A stretch of DNA of 64,000 nucleotides from Hyperoplus lanceolatus (taxonomy: Eukaryota; Chordata; Actinopteri; Uranoscopiformes; Ammodytidae), in the NCBI GenBank assembly GCA_026929865.2, contig CM049416.1:16857001-16921000 (forward strand), given 5' to 3'. Position numbers and translations under genes: made by a program. Under the pieces are notes generated by a model. The model was not told the DNA's origin, made no database searches, and was given only the letters and a program-made list of their open reading frames with translations. This document shows positions 1-9,680 of the stretch, one piece after another; the stretch's first letter is position 1; each line of letters opens with the position of its first letter.

Positions 1-824
1 CATTTTTCATGAGATGGACTTAAAGATCTAAAATTCATTCCAGATACACAATTGTACCATTTCTCTCAAACATTGTTCACAAATCTGTCTAAATGTGTGA
101 TAGTGAGCACTTCTGCTTTGCTGAGATAATCCATCCCACCTCACAGGTGTGCCACATCAAGATGCTGATCTGACATCATAATTAGTGCACAGGTGTGCCG
201 TAGACTGTCCACAATAAAAGGCCACTCTGAAATGTGCATTTTTTTGCTTTATTGGGGGTCTGGGGACTCAGAACCAGTCAGTATCTGGTGTGACCACCAT
301 TTGCCTCATGCAGTGCAACACATCTTCTTCGCATAGAGTTTATCAGATTGTCAAATGTGGCCTGTGGAATGTTGTTCCACTCCTCTTCAATGGCTGTGCG
401 AAGTTGCTGGAGACGGCTTATGGTGGAGAAATGAACATTCAATGCACGAGCAACAGATCTGGTTGACATTCCTGCTGTCAGCATGCCAATTGCACGCTCC
501 CTCAATGCTTGTGGCATCTGTGGCATTTTGCTGTGAGACAAAACTGCACATTTCAGGGTGGCCTTTTATTGTGGACAGTCTAAGGCGCACCTGTGCACTA
601 ATCATGATGTCAGATCAGCATCTTGATGTGGCACACCTGTGAGGTGGGATGGATTATCTCAGCAAAGCAGAAGTGCTCACTATCACACATTTAGACAGAT
701 TTGTGAACAACGTTTGAGAGAAATGGTACAATTGTGTATCTGGAATGAATTTTAGATCTTTAAGTCCATCTCGTGAAAAATGGGAGCAAAAACAAAAGTG
801 TTGCGTTTATATTTTTGTTGAGTG
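1..824 (-). mobile_element. Non-autonomous Tc1-like element, copy 1 (cut by window start)
   Basis: The terminal arms are inverted repeats of roughly 240 bases visible on the left and 280 on the right, ending in TTTTTGTTGAGTG at 824. The left arm lacks about its first 42 bases because the window begins inside it. The centre holds a short open frame on the minus strand. The element abuts a long (TA)n tract, consistent with TA targeting. It is the same family as 12219-13083 but in the opposite orientation. Confidence 0.9.
278..526 (-). CDS. 82-codon frame: Tc1 transposase head fused to tail, catalytic core deleted (copy 1)
   Basis: The ATG at 526 opens MPQMPQALRERAIGMLTAGM and a helix-turn-helix (STRSVARALNVHFSTISRLQ), the N-terminal DNA-binding part of a Tc1-like transposase. 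After SRLQ it jumps to the transposase C-terminal tail (PQATFDNLINSMRRRC, ending GGHTRY). The DDE catalytic domain, normally about 250 residues, is absent. An upstream TTG would add five residues, but ATG is the natural start. The frame is open and shares its fusion point with the copy at 12517-12765. Whether it is expressed is unknown; it could bind the element's own ends, or be an incidental remnant. Confidence 0.7.
   Translation of the reverse strand: MPQMPQALRERAIGMLTAGMSTRSVARALNVHFSTISRLQQLRTAIEEEWNNIPQATFDNLINSMRRRCVALHEANGGHTRY

Positions 825-825
<1 letters not shown>

Positions 826-913
<88 letters not shown>
826..913. repeat. (TA)n microsatellite
   Basis: About 88 bases of uninterrupted TA directly follow the end of the Tc1-like element. 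Tc1 elements target TA, so the tract is a plausible landing site. Confidence 0.97.
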
Positions 914-914
<1 letters not shown>

Positions 915-919
915 TGTAC

Positions 920-1124
920 ATATATTCTAGGTTTATTTTATCTAAATTTTGGTTCTTATTGCACTATACGTTGTTACTCTTTTAACTCTTATCTTACATA
1001 CTATTTTTTTTATTTTTATTGTTGCATTATTGAGGAGAGCTTGGAACACAAAAATGTCATTGTCAGCTATGACTGCTTGCCTGTTATGTTGTGCATTTGA
1101 CAAATAAACTAACTTGAACTTGAT
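920..1124 (+). mobile_element. LINE 3' end fragment
   Basis: The stretch ends in GACAAATAAACTAACTTGAACTTGA, a tail type (short ACTTG-like units after an AATAAA-like signal) common at the 3' ends of fish LINEs. No coding part is recognisable upstream. The assignment rests on the tail only. Confidence 0.4.
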
Positions 1125-1584
1125 ATATCTCTCCTATACAACCATGAATACAAAATAGTTAAGATGTTGCAAAATAAAAATAAAAAACTTAACACCTAAC
1201 ATATACAGCCCGATGGCAGAGCGAGGATGCATCATTGCACCATCTGCCCTAGTAAGAAGGAGGGGCTCTTTCAGACCCAAATATGGTCCACTTCCTGTTT
1301 TTAGATTGTTTGATCTCAATGACAAGTCGGTGGGAGGCATACCATCGACACTTTGAAGCTGCTCATGAAACGTTGCTTGATCGCCACCAACAGTCCCTTG
1401 GGCTTTGAGTGTTTACTACAGTATTTTATCTCTGGTTGTTTCCATGGAGCTCACACATCATGCTTTTTTACGTCTGGGTTTCTGTAGACTTTTTAGTTTA
1501 ACTCCGTAACAATAAGCCTATTGATAGAATTGTTGCTAGCTTACGGTGGGTTGGTCGGAGGCCTCTTTTTTTTAATTACATGCT

Positions 1585-1700
1585 CCTTTACAGAGCCTTG
1601 GCTGTATATTAACACTGTTTTTTTTCAGCGCACACACAAACAGTACGGACAGGTAGCAGATCGTGGGGAGATATTCACTGGTTTTGACAAGAAGTGATTT
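1585..1700 (+). repeat. Hairpin small-element family, partial copy
   Basis: It contains ACAGAGCCTTGGCTGTATAT and then ATTCACTGGTTTTGACAAG, in the same order as in the copy at 58201-58300. The left hairpin arm is missing here. Confidence 0.5.
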
Positions 1701-2390
1701 TGACAACAATTAAATAATGTAGCTCTACAATAACATGTATAGATGTGTCTAATTTTCTGAAAGTTCTTCTTTTATTTAAATACAATGCTGCGACTACATT
1801 TGAAATTAAAAAATACCCCTTTGTGGTTGAAACACTCATGTCCGTATACAATTACTTTTCTCTCAGATAATTGTTATTCAGCACGAGCAAAGAAAAAAAA
1901 ATGTTTACACACCACCATCTCACATAACCACTCCTACTCCAACTGCATTCTTAACCAAGCTCACAACGTACTATAATTGATTGTCCTTCTTTAATAATGC
2001 TGCATTGTGTTGTTTGGCATTCCAGTCCACTTCCTGACAGCTCTCTGCAGGGGAAATTACGTCAAACTTAAGCCGTCAGTGCAGCTGAATAGACTGCGGC
2101 GCTTATCGTCGCTCGCTGCCTGACAACCCGGATATCTGCCTCTCATATAAACTGCAGGGTTTTGTGAGATGGGAGCAGGGAAGAGTGTGTAAATGGATCA
2201 ATATACTGTGGTAATGGATATATCTCTGGCTGTCTGGCACTTGTCCGTGTGTGTTTTCCGTGTGAGTGTGTGTCTCTGTCTGTCTGCGTGCGTGCGTGCG
2301 TGTGATTTTTTGGAAAGTGAGGACATTTTGCCCGGTCCTCACTTCTGTCCTCAGAGCTGTTTGATGGCTGAGACTCGGTTTTAAAGTTCA

Positions 2391-2462
2391 GGTTAGAATT
2401 AGGTTTAGGTTAGGGTTAGTAGGCAATTAGTTCTGATGGTTAAGGTTAGGGTAAGGGGCTAG
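2391..2462 (+). repeat. Degenerate telomere-like (TTAGGG-like) repeat
   Basis: Repeated GGTTAG, AGGTTTAGG, TTAGGGTTAG and AAGGTTAGGG units form a degenerate TTAGGG-like array. The bases before it (GTGAGGACATTTTGCCCGG, from about 2318) resemble a dispersed fish repeat that carries such arrays. It lies within 30 bases of the exon at 2488. Confidence 0.7.
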
Positions 2463-2466
2463 GGAA

Positions 2467-2484
2467 GTGTGTGTGTGTGTGTGT
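2467..2484. repeat. (TG)n next to an exon donor
   Basis: A short TG tract ends three bases from the donor of the exon 2488-2623. On the transcript strand the intron begins GTAACACACACACAC. Confidence 0.95.
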
Positions 2485-2486
2485 TA

Positions 2487-2687
<201 letters not shown>

Positions 2688-2831
2688 TTAGTATGTGGCT
2701 GCACAACTGAGAACTTGCAACAAAAATTATGATCCACTGCATTCTTGACTCTGGGATAGCCATCAAAAGTGATGAATTAATTGGTTGATTAAGGCGTAAA
2801 GAGTGAGAATCCGGTGAGCCCAGACTCAATA

Positions 2832-2954
2832 ATGTTTTAAAAAACCTGGACGTATACAGCAGAAGGTGTAAAATCCATGCGCCAAAACAGTTTTTTGAAT
2901 TTACTCGGAATTCCTCAGTGGAGGTGCGGAAGTTATGCACTTTAACTTTAAAAA
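2832..2954 (-). mobile_element. Small terminal-repeat element 'GCGTAACTT', partial copy in a 406-bp intron
   Basis: The sequence ends GGAAGTTATGCACTTTAACTTTAAA, the reverse of the left end of the full copy at 26728-27107. It contains CCTGGACGTATACAGCAGAAGG, which is shared with the copy at 43682-43843. It occupies about a third of the intron between the exons at 3030 and 2623. Confidence 0.7.
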
Positions 2955-3029
2955 TGACTTGGGTCAAAGAAATGCAAAAGTGAAAAAAGAATCTCCATCT
3001 TTTTTTGCTTGTATGTGATGTGATTATAC

Positions 3030-3123
3030 CTGCAGCGGCGGCCAGCTGAAGCGGAGTCTCCGTGTAGTTCTCGGCCCCATCCTGCAGGGCACCTTCTACA
3101 TTCGCTCTGTTGTCCAGCAACAA
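3030..3123 (-). CDS. abtb3: abtb3/btbd11-like exon, ankyrin repeats 2-3
   Basis: The 94-base exon starts in phase 0 (LLLDNRANVEGALQDGAEN) and ends one base into a Gly codon after TETPLQLAAAA. It supplies the second helix and turn of ankyrin repeat 2 and the TPLQLAAAAG opening of repeat 3. The acceptor TTCTCTACAG is preceded by a long CT-rich tract made of (CCCT)n, seen on the plus strand as GGGA at about 3136-3190. The donor is GTATAA. The turn reads DNRANV where an ankyrin consensus would have a -GA- dipeptide. Confidence 0.95.
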
Positions 3124-3135
3124 CTGTAGAGAAGA

Positions 3136-3190
3136 GGGGGAGAGAGAGGGAGGGAGGGAGGGAGGGAGGGAGGGAGGGAGGGAGAGAGAG
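3136..3190. repeat. (GGGA)n tract acting as acceptor polypyrimidine tract on the minus strand
   Basis: GGGA units run for more than 40 bases and flow into GAGA. On the transcribed strand this is (CCCT)n immediately upstream of the TTCTCTACAG acceptor at 3124. Confidence 0.95.
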
Positions 3191-3542
3191 AACAGACCAG
3201 GGAGAGACAGTGTGTGTTACACTCAGGGAAATCCTCCACTGCTGGAAACCCACAGCGCCTCATTTAAAAAGGCATTCCTAGCTCTGGAAAGCACACACAG
3301 TCCTGCCTACACTTTCTCATTAGTTCTGTGTCATTGAGTGGTGGGTTAGATTGCTGTTTTTGTTGCCTGGGCCGAGAAAGGAAGAATCAAAATTGTTTCT
3401 TGTTGTATCCCCCGAAAAAAAAGATTGTGGTGGTGGTGGTGTTAGATTAATAATTGAATATAATCCAGAGGGACACGCTGTTCATCATAGGCTCGCAGCC
3501 AGAATCGGCTCATACAATATACTGCAACAAAATGCATTGTAT

Positions 3543-3830
3543 ATTAAAGGCGCCGTGTGGAGAGGGAATTGGCATATTTTCAGGACACACTTGGTAGAAA
3601 TGGAATATGATGTTCATACCTTTGTTTTAATTAGTGTATAATCTCTTGAACACATTTTTTTATTACCTTAAAATGAGCCTTTTATATCTATGTACATAGG
3701 AGCAGGGCGCTGAGGCCGCCATGTTGCACCACCATGCTTCTACAGTAGTACAGAATGGACAAACTTATCGTCTGCCTTACACATTTTGATATGCCTCTGG
3801 AAATTTGTCTCCTCTCCTGTAGAACCAATC
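3543..3830 (+). repeat. Dispersed small element of the 'AAAGG-CAGTGTGT' type
   Basis: It starts AAAGGCGCCGTGTGGAGAGG and contains ACACTTGGTAGAAATGG and CCGCCATGTTGCACCACCATG. The start and the TTGGTAGAA block recur at 25745-25925, and a similar end occurs inverted at 30545. The right boundary is not clear. Confidence 0.5.
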
Positions 3831-4069
3831 CTTAAAATTGAATTACGGTGAAAAACCAGGGGGCTGGTTGACTCATCTACACATCTCATACAGAGCATAC
3901 ATTATTGAGGCAAGACACTGCAGGCAAAAACAACATTTTTTAAAGTACTGGTCAAGATTCTTGTTTATTTTGCTTCCATAACATGTATTCTTTCGTATAC
4001 ATTAAAGGTCCAAAATTTACACTTTGGTGTTTATTGAACAACACCTTGTTTGTGTCTGTATATTTCTCC

Positions 4070-4180
4070 TATACGACCATCTTAAACGACCATTATGATG
4101 ATATCGATAAACTAAAAATGTTACCCTATTCACCTGCAGTGTTCGCCTTAAAAACTAACTGGAGAGCTTGTCCTCTCCAC
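4070..4180 (+). repeat. Dispersed repeat carrying ACCCTATTCACCTGCAGTGT
   Basis: GATGATATCGATAAACTAAA followed by TTACCCTATTCACCTGCAGTG is shared, with divergence, by sequence at 36655-36710, 38510-38640 and 63235-63345. The SINE at 4184 follows immediately. Confidence 0.5.
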
Positions 4181-4183
4181 ATA

Positions 4184-4537
4184 CGGCGACCGTGGCTCAG
4201 GTGGTTAAGCGGGTTGGCCAATGATCCAAGGGTTGGTGGTTCAATCCCCGCCCGGCCACCTGTGTCATGGTTGTTGTGTCCTTGGGCAAGACACTTCACC
4301 CACCTTGCCTCGTGTGAATGTGTATGACTGCTGTATGTTTGAGGTGGTGGTCGGAGGGGCCGTAGGCGCTGAATGGCAGCCACGCTTCCGTCAGTCTGCC
4401 CCAGGGCAGCTGTGGCTACTATGGTAGTTTACCACCACCAGTATGACTGTGTGTGAATGAATGGAACCTGGAACCCTGTAAAGCGTCTTTGAGTGCCTTG
4501 AAAAGCGCTTTATAAATCCAATCCATCATTATTATTA
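4184..4537 (+). mobile_element. tRNA-headed SINE with V-SINE-like body
   Basis: The head has an A-box-like TGGCTCAGGTGG and a B-box-like GGTTCAATCCC at normal tRNA spacing. The body contains CCTTGGGCAAGACACTTCACC and CAGCTGTGGCTACTATGGTAG. The 3' end has AAAGCGCTTTATAAATCCAA and then an ATT trinucleotide tail. That order (tRNA head, conserved core, LINE-like tail) is typical of fish V-SINE type elements. It lies in the intron between the exons at 3123 and 4700, sense relative to the plus strand. Confidence 0.8.
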
Positions 4538-4678
4538 TTATTATATACTGAGATAATTACTGCACAGATAGGGGGGTCAGGAAGGCGAAAACAAACAACA
4601 AAAAGACAAATGGAATTCTTATTATTATGCTGCACCATAATAATAGTCATTTTGGTGGAAAAGTCAGGTTAATGGTTA

Positions 4679-4864
<186 letters not shown>

Positions 4865-4872
4865 TCACAGCT

Positions 4873-4926
4873 CGGGGGCAGGGTGGGGGTGGGGGTGGGA
4901 ATGGGAGGGGGAAGGGGGGGGGGGGC
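4873..4926 (+). repeat. G-rich tract with quadruplex potential
   Basis: Many G runs of three or more (GGGGGCAGGGTGGGGGTGGG onward), ending in a 13-G run, lie 72-125 bases upstream of the exon acceptor at 4801 on the opposite strand. The transcript strand is C-rich here. Confidence 0.8.
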
Positions 4927-5790
4927 GAAAAGCAAGTATGCAGGAGGAGAAGTGTAAGCAGCAGTACGGAAGAGTATTAGGGCCAAAAAATTAAAGGAGT
5001 ACCTTTTTTTATATTATGAACTTTGAGAAAAATTAAATGAAATTGAAAAGTCGAGAATAAAGATGAAATACAATGTTGAGGATAAACTTGATAGTTCAAG
5101 ACTGCAGTAAAGTTGGAAACATTTGGACAGATTCATACTTCATATGGGTATCAATGACTCATAAGCCACATGTTGTTTAAGCACAAACGATGCATCTTTG
5201 GTATCGTCATAAGTGAGACAATTGGCTACAAACTAATATGTATAAAAAACGCAGCTGATTATAAGGCCCACTAATAACATGCTTACCTGCTTATGATTTA
5301 TCGATACCAAAAGTTTGAATCTGTCAATTTATTTCCAACCTTACAGCAGCCTTGTACTGTTGAGTTCATTCTCAAAATGGTATTTGCACTTTATTTTTGA
5401 CATTTCCATTTTATTCTTAAAATACATGATGAAAAAAAAAATCTTTTCTCCTATCATTCTTCTCTTCTCCCCTCTCCTCTCAGGTGGCCATAATACTCTT
5501 CGGTAAAGGAGTGCAGGATGGCTGAGGGAGATTTTTCTTCTTGAGTTTCACAGACATTCTTCTATGTCTCATGTCAACCCTTTCACTCTTAAGAGTATAT
5601 ACTGTACATCTCACTGGGCTCTGCCCTCTGAGCTACCTGCCTGCCTGTGTCTTAAAAAGGTTCATTTCAAAAGGTGAATGAAACCAGAGAGATGAAAAAA
5701 ACACGCAACATTGGCAACGACTTCAAACACACAGTGGAGATGCACGGTGCTGACTCATGAACAAAGCAACGCTGGATCAAAATGAAATAG

Positions 5791-5791
<1 letters not shown>

Positions 5792-5866
<75 letters not shown>
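5792..5866. repeat. (CA)n microsatellite
   Basis: 75 bases of uninterrupted CA lie within the 2.4 kb intron. Apparent open frames across it are a by-product of the dinucleotide. Confidence 0.98.
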
Positions 5867-5869
<3 letters not shown>

Positions 5870-7080
5870 GATGTCGTTCTGTGATTTTCCAAAGTGGCTT
5901 CATAATAGAGCGAATTATAATAATGATTTTCTAATTTGTTTTGCCCGGAGGAGCTATCTTTCAATAAGAAAAATACATTTAATTTAATGTCAACTTTCAT
6001 TTGAGCTCTGATCCTAAACAACGGTTGGACTGTTAAGTGTTTTTGTGTTCACGCTGATGAATTATTAATCACTTCATCATAACAGAGACAGGGGGCCATC
6101 GCTGACAGCAATATCCGAAAATGTCAGGACTCTAGAATGGGATGCTTACAAAATGCTTTTAACATTTGAAGCATCATCTGCTTTTTACTTCACTTACAGG
6201 GCCCAGCAGACCCAAATAACAGTAGGTTTAATCAGCCATCCACATAGTCTATTTAAATGGCCATAAAACATTGTGGAATCACTGCAGCACCTTAAATTTA
6301 GTTCGGAAACAACTATTTTATATCTGTATCTCAAAACATCTGTACATAGCACTATCTACATTGCCATGACTTCACTAGAAATACATGATACAAATAAGTT
6401 TTTTCATGAACTGATCATTTAAATATATACCAATATCAGTCAAATTGAACTCTTGGATGATTTACACACTAGGCAGTGATTTGCTTTAGAGTCAGTCAGC
6501 ACACCTGCACTACATTACACACAGCCAATACGCAAATGGACTGTCAACAACAAAGAGATCAATATATTAGAATATTGATTATCCTTATTGCAGACCAAGA
6601 GTGCAGCAACGACACACACACATACACACAGACAGACAGGGCACACATGACAATAGTAAGTATAACAATATGGCTTCATTATTACTCAACACCAAAAGTT
6701 CATGTTTCATGCACAGTCTGTGGTAGCAAGTTACACTAAGTGCACACACTTGTACAACAGTAATGCATTATTGATGTGGGCAAAAAGAAAGCAAACTGCT
6801 ACTGAATGTTGTCTACGCTGTAAAATGTAATGAAGTAACTGCACTAACCCTGCACTAAAAGAGACTACAATTGGAGTATTATTCTATATCAGCATAGAGA
6901 ATTACTATGGTTGTTACTGTGAAAATGATTCCTTGTTTGTTGCCCATCAGTGTACTTTATGTAATAAGCTGCCAGTAGAATGGAAAGCATGCAGAGGGCA
7001 GGTGAGACAATGAGGACAGATAGGGTAGGGGGAAGGGAAGGGTGGGGACAAGAGCAACACAAAATGGGGTTCATTGTTTA

Positions 7081-7314
<234 letters not shown>

Positions 7315-8488
7315 TCATTGATGCTAAGTCAATTCTTAGGAGGAAAATGTAATGGACTTTAAAAAGTCCCTTAAATCTACTTCTTATTTGAAAATGGTAA
7401 AAAATAAAACGTTTATTCTGCAGCTGTTGGTCAACAGTTCAGTAGTGACATGGTCCCAGGTCTAAACCAGTTTTTAAATATATTTTTCAGGTAATACTTT
7501 AACTTGAGGATAAATGTTGAATGCAGACTTCTACTTAACACTTTTTTCAGCTTACAACCAATTTATATGAGAATCTAGAAGTGTTGTTGCTTCTCCCAGA
7601 TCTTGTTATCCACATTTTAGTACAAATATGTTAATTCAACATAGGACAATTGTTTAAAAAACATGCCTTTAAAAAAGCTGTGAAACATTATCACAAAGGC
7701 TGAGTGAAAACAGTGCAATTTGTGCCAAAAGCAGGGACAGATTGCCACAATAAATTTCTCTCATAATTAGTACACAATGAATAATCAGGCTGGATCCAAA
7801 ATCAATTCTGTATTGTAAAACAATAACATTTAGAAATGATTGCACATTAAGATTTTTTTTTTGTTGCAATTGTTAATTGTGCTTCATACAAAGGAGAAAA
7901 TACCCATCATCTTTCCCTTGGCGACACTGGTTATACAAAATAAATAGATGGACAAAAAATTGCCCAGAAATCACTGAAATATACAAAATGTCCTAAAAAT
8001 TTATTAAAATAATGTTTTTCCAGTGGGGAAGGATGTTTACGAAATGAAATGTATAATTTTTGTTGATTCGTCTTCAACATCATAAATAAGTGTAGAACTA
8101 GAAAGTACAGTACCTGAGCAAATTAATCCGCTATCACAAATAGAAACATGAAATTGTACTGTGAAGTTAAGGCATATAGTCTTTGATCCTTTCTCTTAAC
8201 GATACCATAAGAAATATGGATTTCAGGGCTATGAACAACACCCTTAAGAGACCATCAACACATACAGTATCTCACAAAAGTGAGTACACCCCTAACATTT
8301 CTTCAAATATTTCATTATATCTTTCCATGCGACAACACTGAATAAATGACACTTTGATACAATGTCAAGTAGTCAGTGTACAGCTTGTATAACAGTGTAA
8401 ATTTACTGTCCCCTCAAAATAACTCGACACGCAGCCATTAATGTCTAAACTGCTGGCAACAAAAGTGAGTACACCCCTTAGAAAAAAT

Positions 8489-9335
8489 TTACAAATTGGG
8501 CCCAAAGTGTAAATATTTTGTGTGGCCACCATTATTTTCCAGCACTGCCTTAACCCTCTTGGGCATGTAGTTCACTAGAGCTTCACAGGTTGCAACTGGA
8601 ATCCTCTTCCACCCATTCATGACGACATCAAGGAGCTAGTGGATATTAGAGCCCTTGCGCTCCTCCATCTCCCGTTTTAGGATGCCCCAAAGATGCTCAA
8701 TAGGGTTTAAGACTGGAGACATGCTTGGCCAGTCCATAACCTTTACCCTCAGCTTCTTTAGCAAGCCAGTGGTCGTTCGGAGGGGTGTTTGGGGTCGTTA
8801 TCATGTTGCAGTACTGCCCTGCGGCCCAGTTTATGAAGGAAGGGGATCATGCTCTGCTTCAGTATGTCACAGTACATGTTAGAATTCAATGAACTGTAGA
8901 TCCCCAGTGCTGGCAGCACTCATGCAGCCCCAGACCATGACACTCCAACCACCATGCTTGACTCTAGGCAAGACACACTTGTCTTTGTACTCCTCACCTG
9001 GTTGCCGCTCTATACTCTTAACACCATCTGAACCAAATAAATGTATTTTGGTCTCATCAGACTACAGGACATGGTTGCAGTAATCCATGTCCGTAGTCTG
9101 TTTGTCTTCAGCAAACTTTTTGTGGGGTTTCTTGTGCATCATCTTTAGAATAGGCTTCCTTCTGGGATGACAGCCATGCAGACCAGTATGATGCAGAGTG
9201 CGGCGTATGGTCTGAGCACTGACAGGTTGACCCCCCACCCCTTCAAGCCCTTCAGCAATGCTGGCAGCACTCATACGTCTATTTTCCAAAGCCAACCTCT
9301 GTGTACGACGCTGACCATGTGCACTCAACCTTCGT
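8489..9335 (-). pseudogene. Tc1-like transposase remnant, N-terminus missing
   Basis: Read on the minus strand from 9335, the frame has the second helix-turn-helix region (TIRRTLHHTGLHGCHPRRKP), then a TAG at 9062-9064 just before SDETK, the first catalytic Asp region, where Tc1 proteins usually have Trp. It continues through the QHDNDPKHT segment (second catalytic Asp) and EHLWG (the Glu). A second in-frame TAG lies at 8636-8638. It ends GGHTKYLHFGPNL and stops. The start codon and first DNA-binding domain were lost at the inversion breakpoint, so this copy cannot make transposase. Confidence 0.85.
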
Positions 9336-9350
9336 AAACTGGGCCGCAGG

Positions 9351-9680
9351 GTGGTATTGCAACATGATAACGACCCCAAACACACCTCCAAGACGACCAG
9401 TGGCTTGCTAAAAAAGCTGAGGGTAAAGGTTATGGCCTGGCCAAGCCTGTCTCCACACCTAAACCCTAATGAGCATCTTTGGGGCATCCTCAAACGGAAG
9501 GTGGAGGAGCGCAAGGTCTTTAATATCCACCAGCTCTGTGATGCTGTCATAAATGGGTGGAAGAGGGTTCCAGTTGCAACCTGTGAAGCTCTAGTGAACT
9601 ACATGCCCAAGAGGGTTAAGGCAGTGCTGGAAAATAATGGTGGCCACACAAAATATTTACACTTTGGGCCCAATTTGTAA
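9351..9680 (+). pseudogene. Tc1-like transposase C-terminal third in the inverted arm
   Basis: The frame is open from [15 protein letters not shown] through [18 protein letters not shown] to GGHTKYLHFGPNL and a stop. It duplicates, in inverted orientation, the C-terminal part of the minus-strand remnant in the same element. It keeps two of the three catalytic residues (Asp and Glu) but has no N-terminal half. It lacks the TAG found in the other arm, so the two arms have diverged by point changes. Confidence 0.85.
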
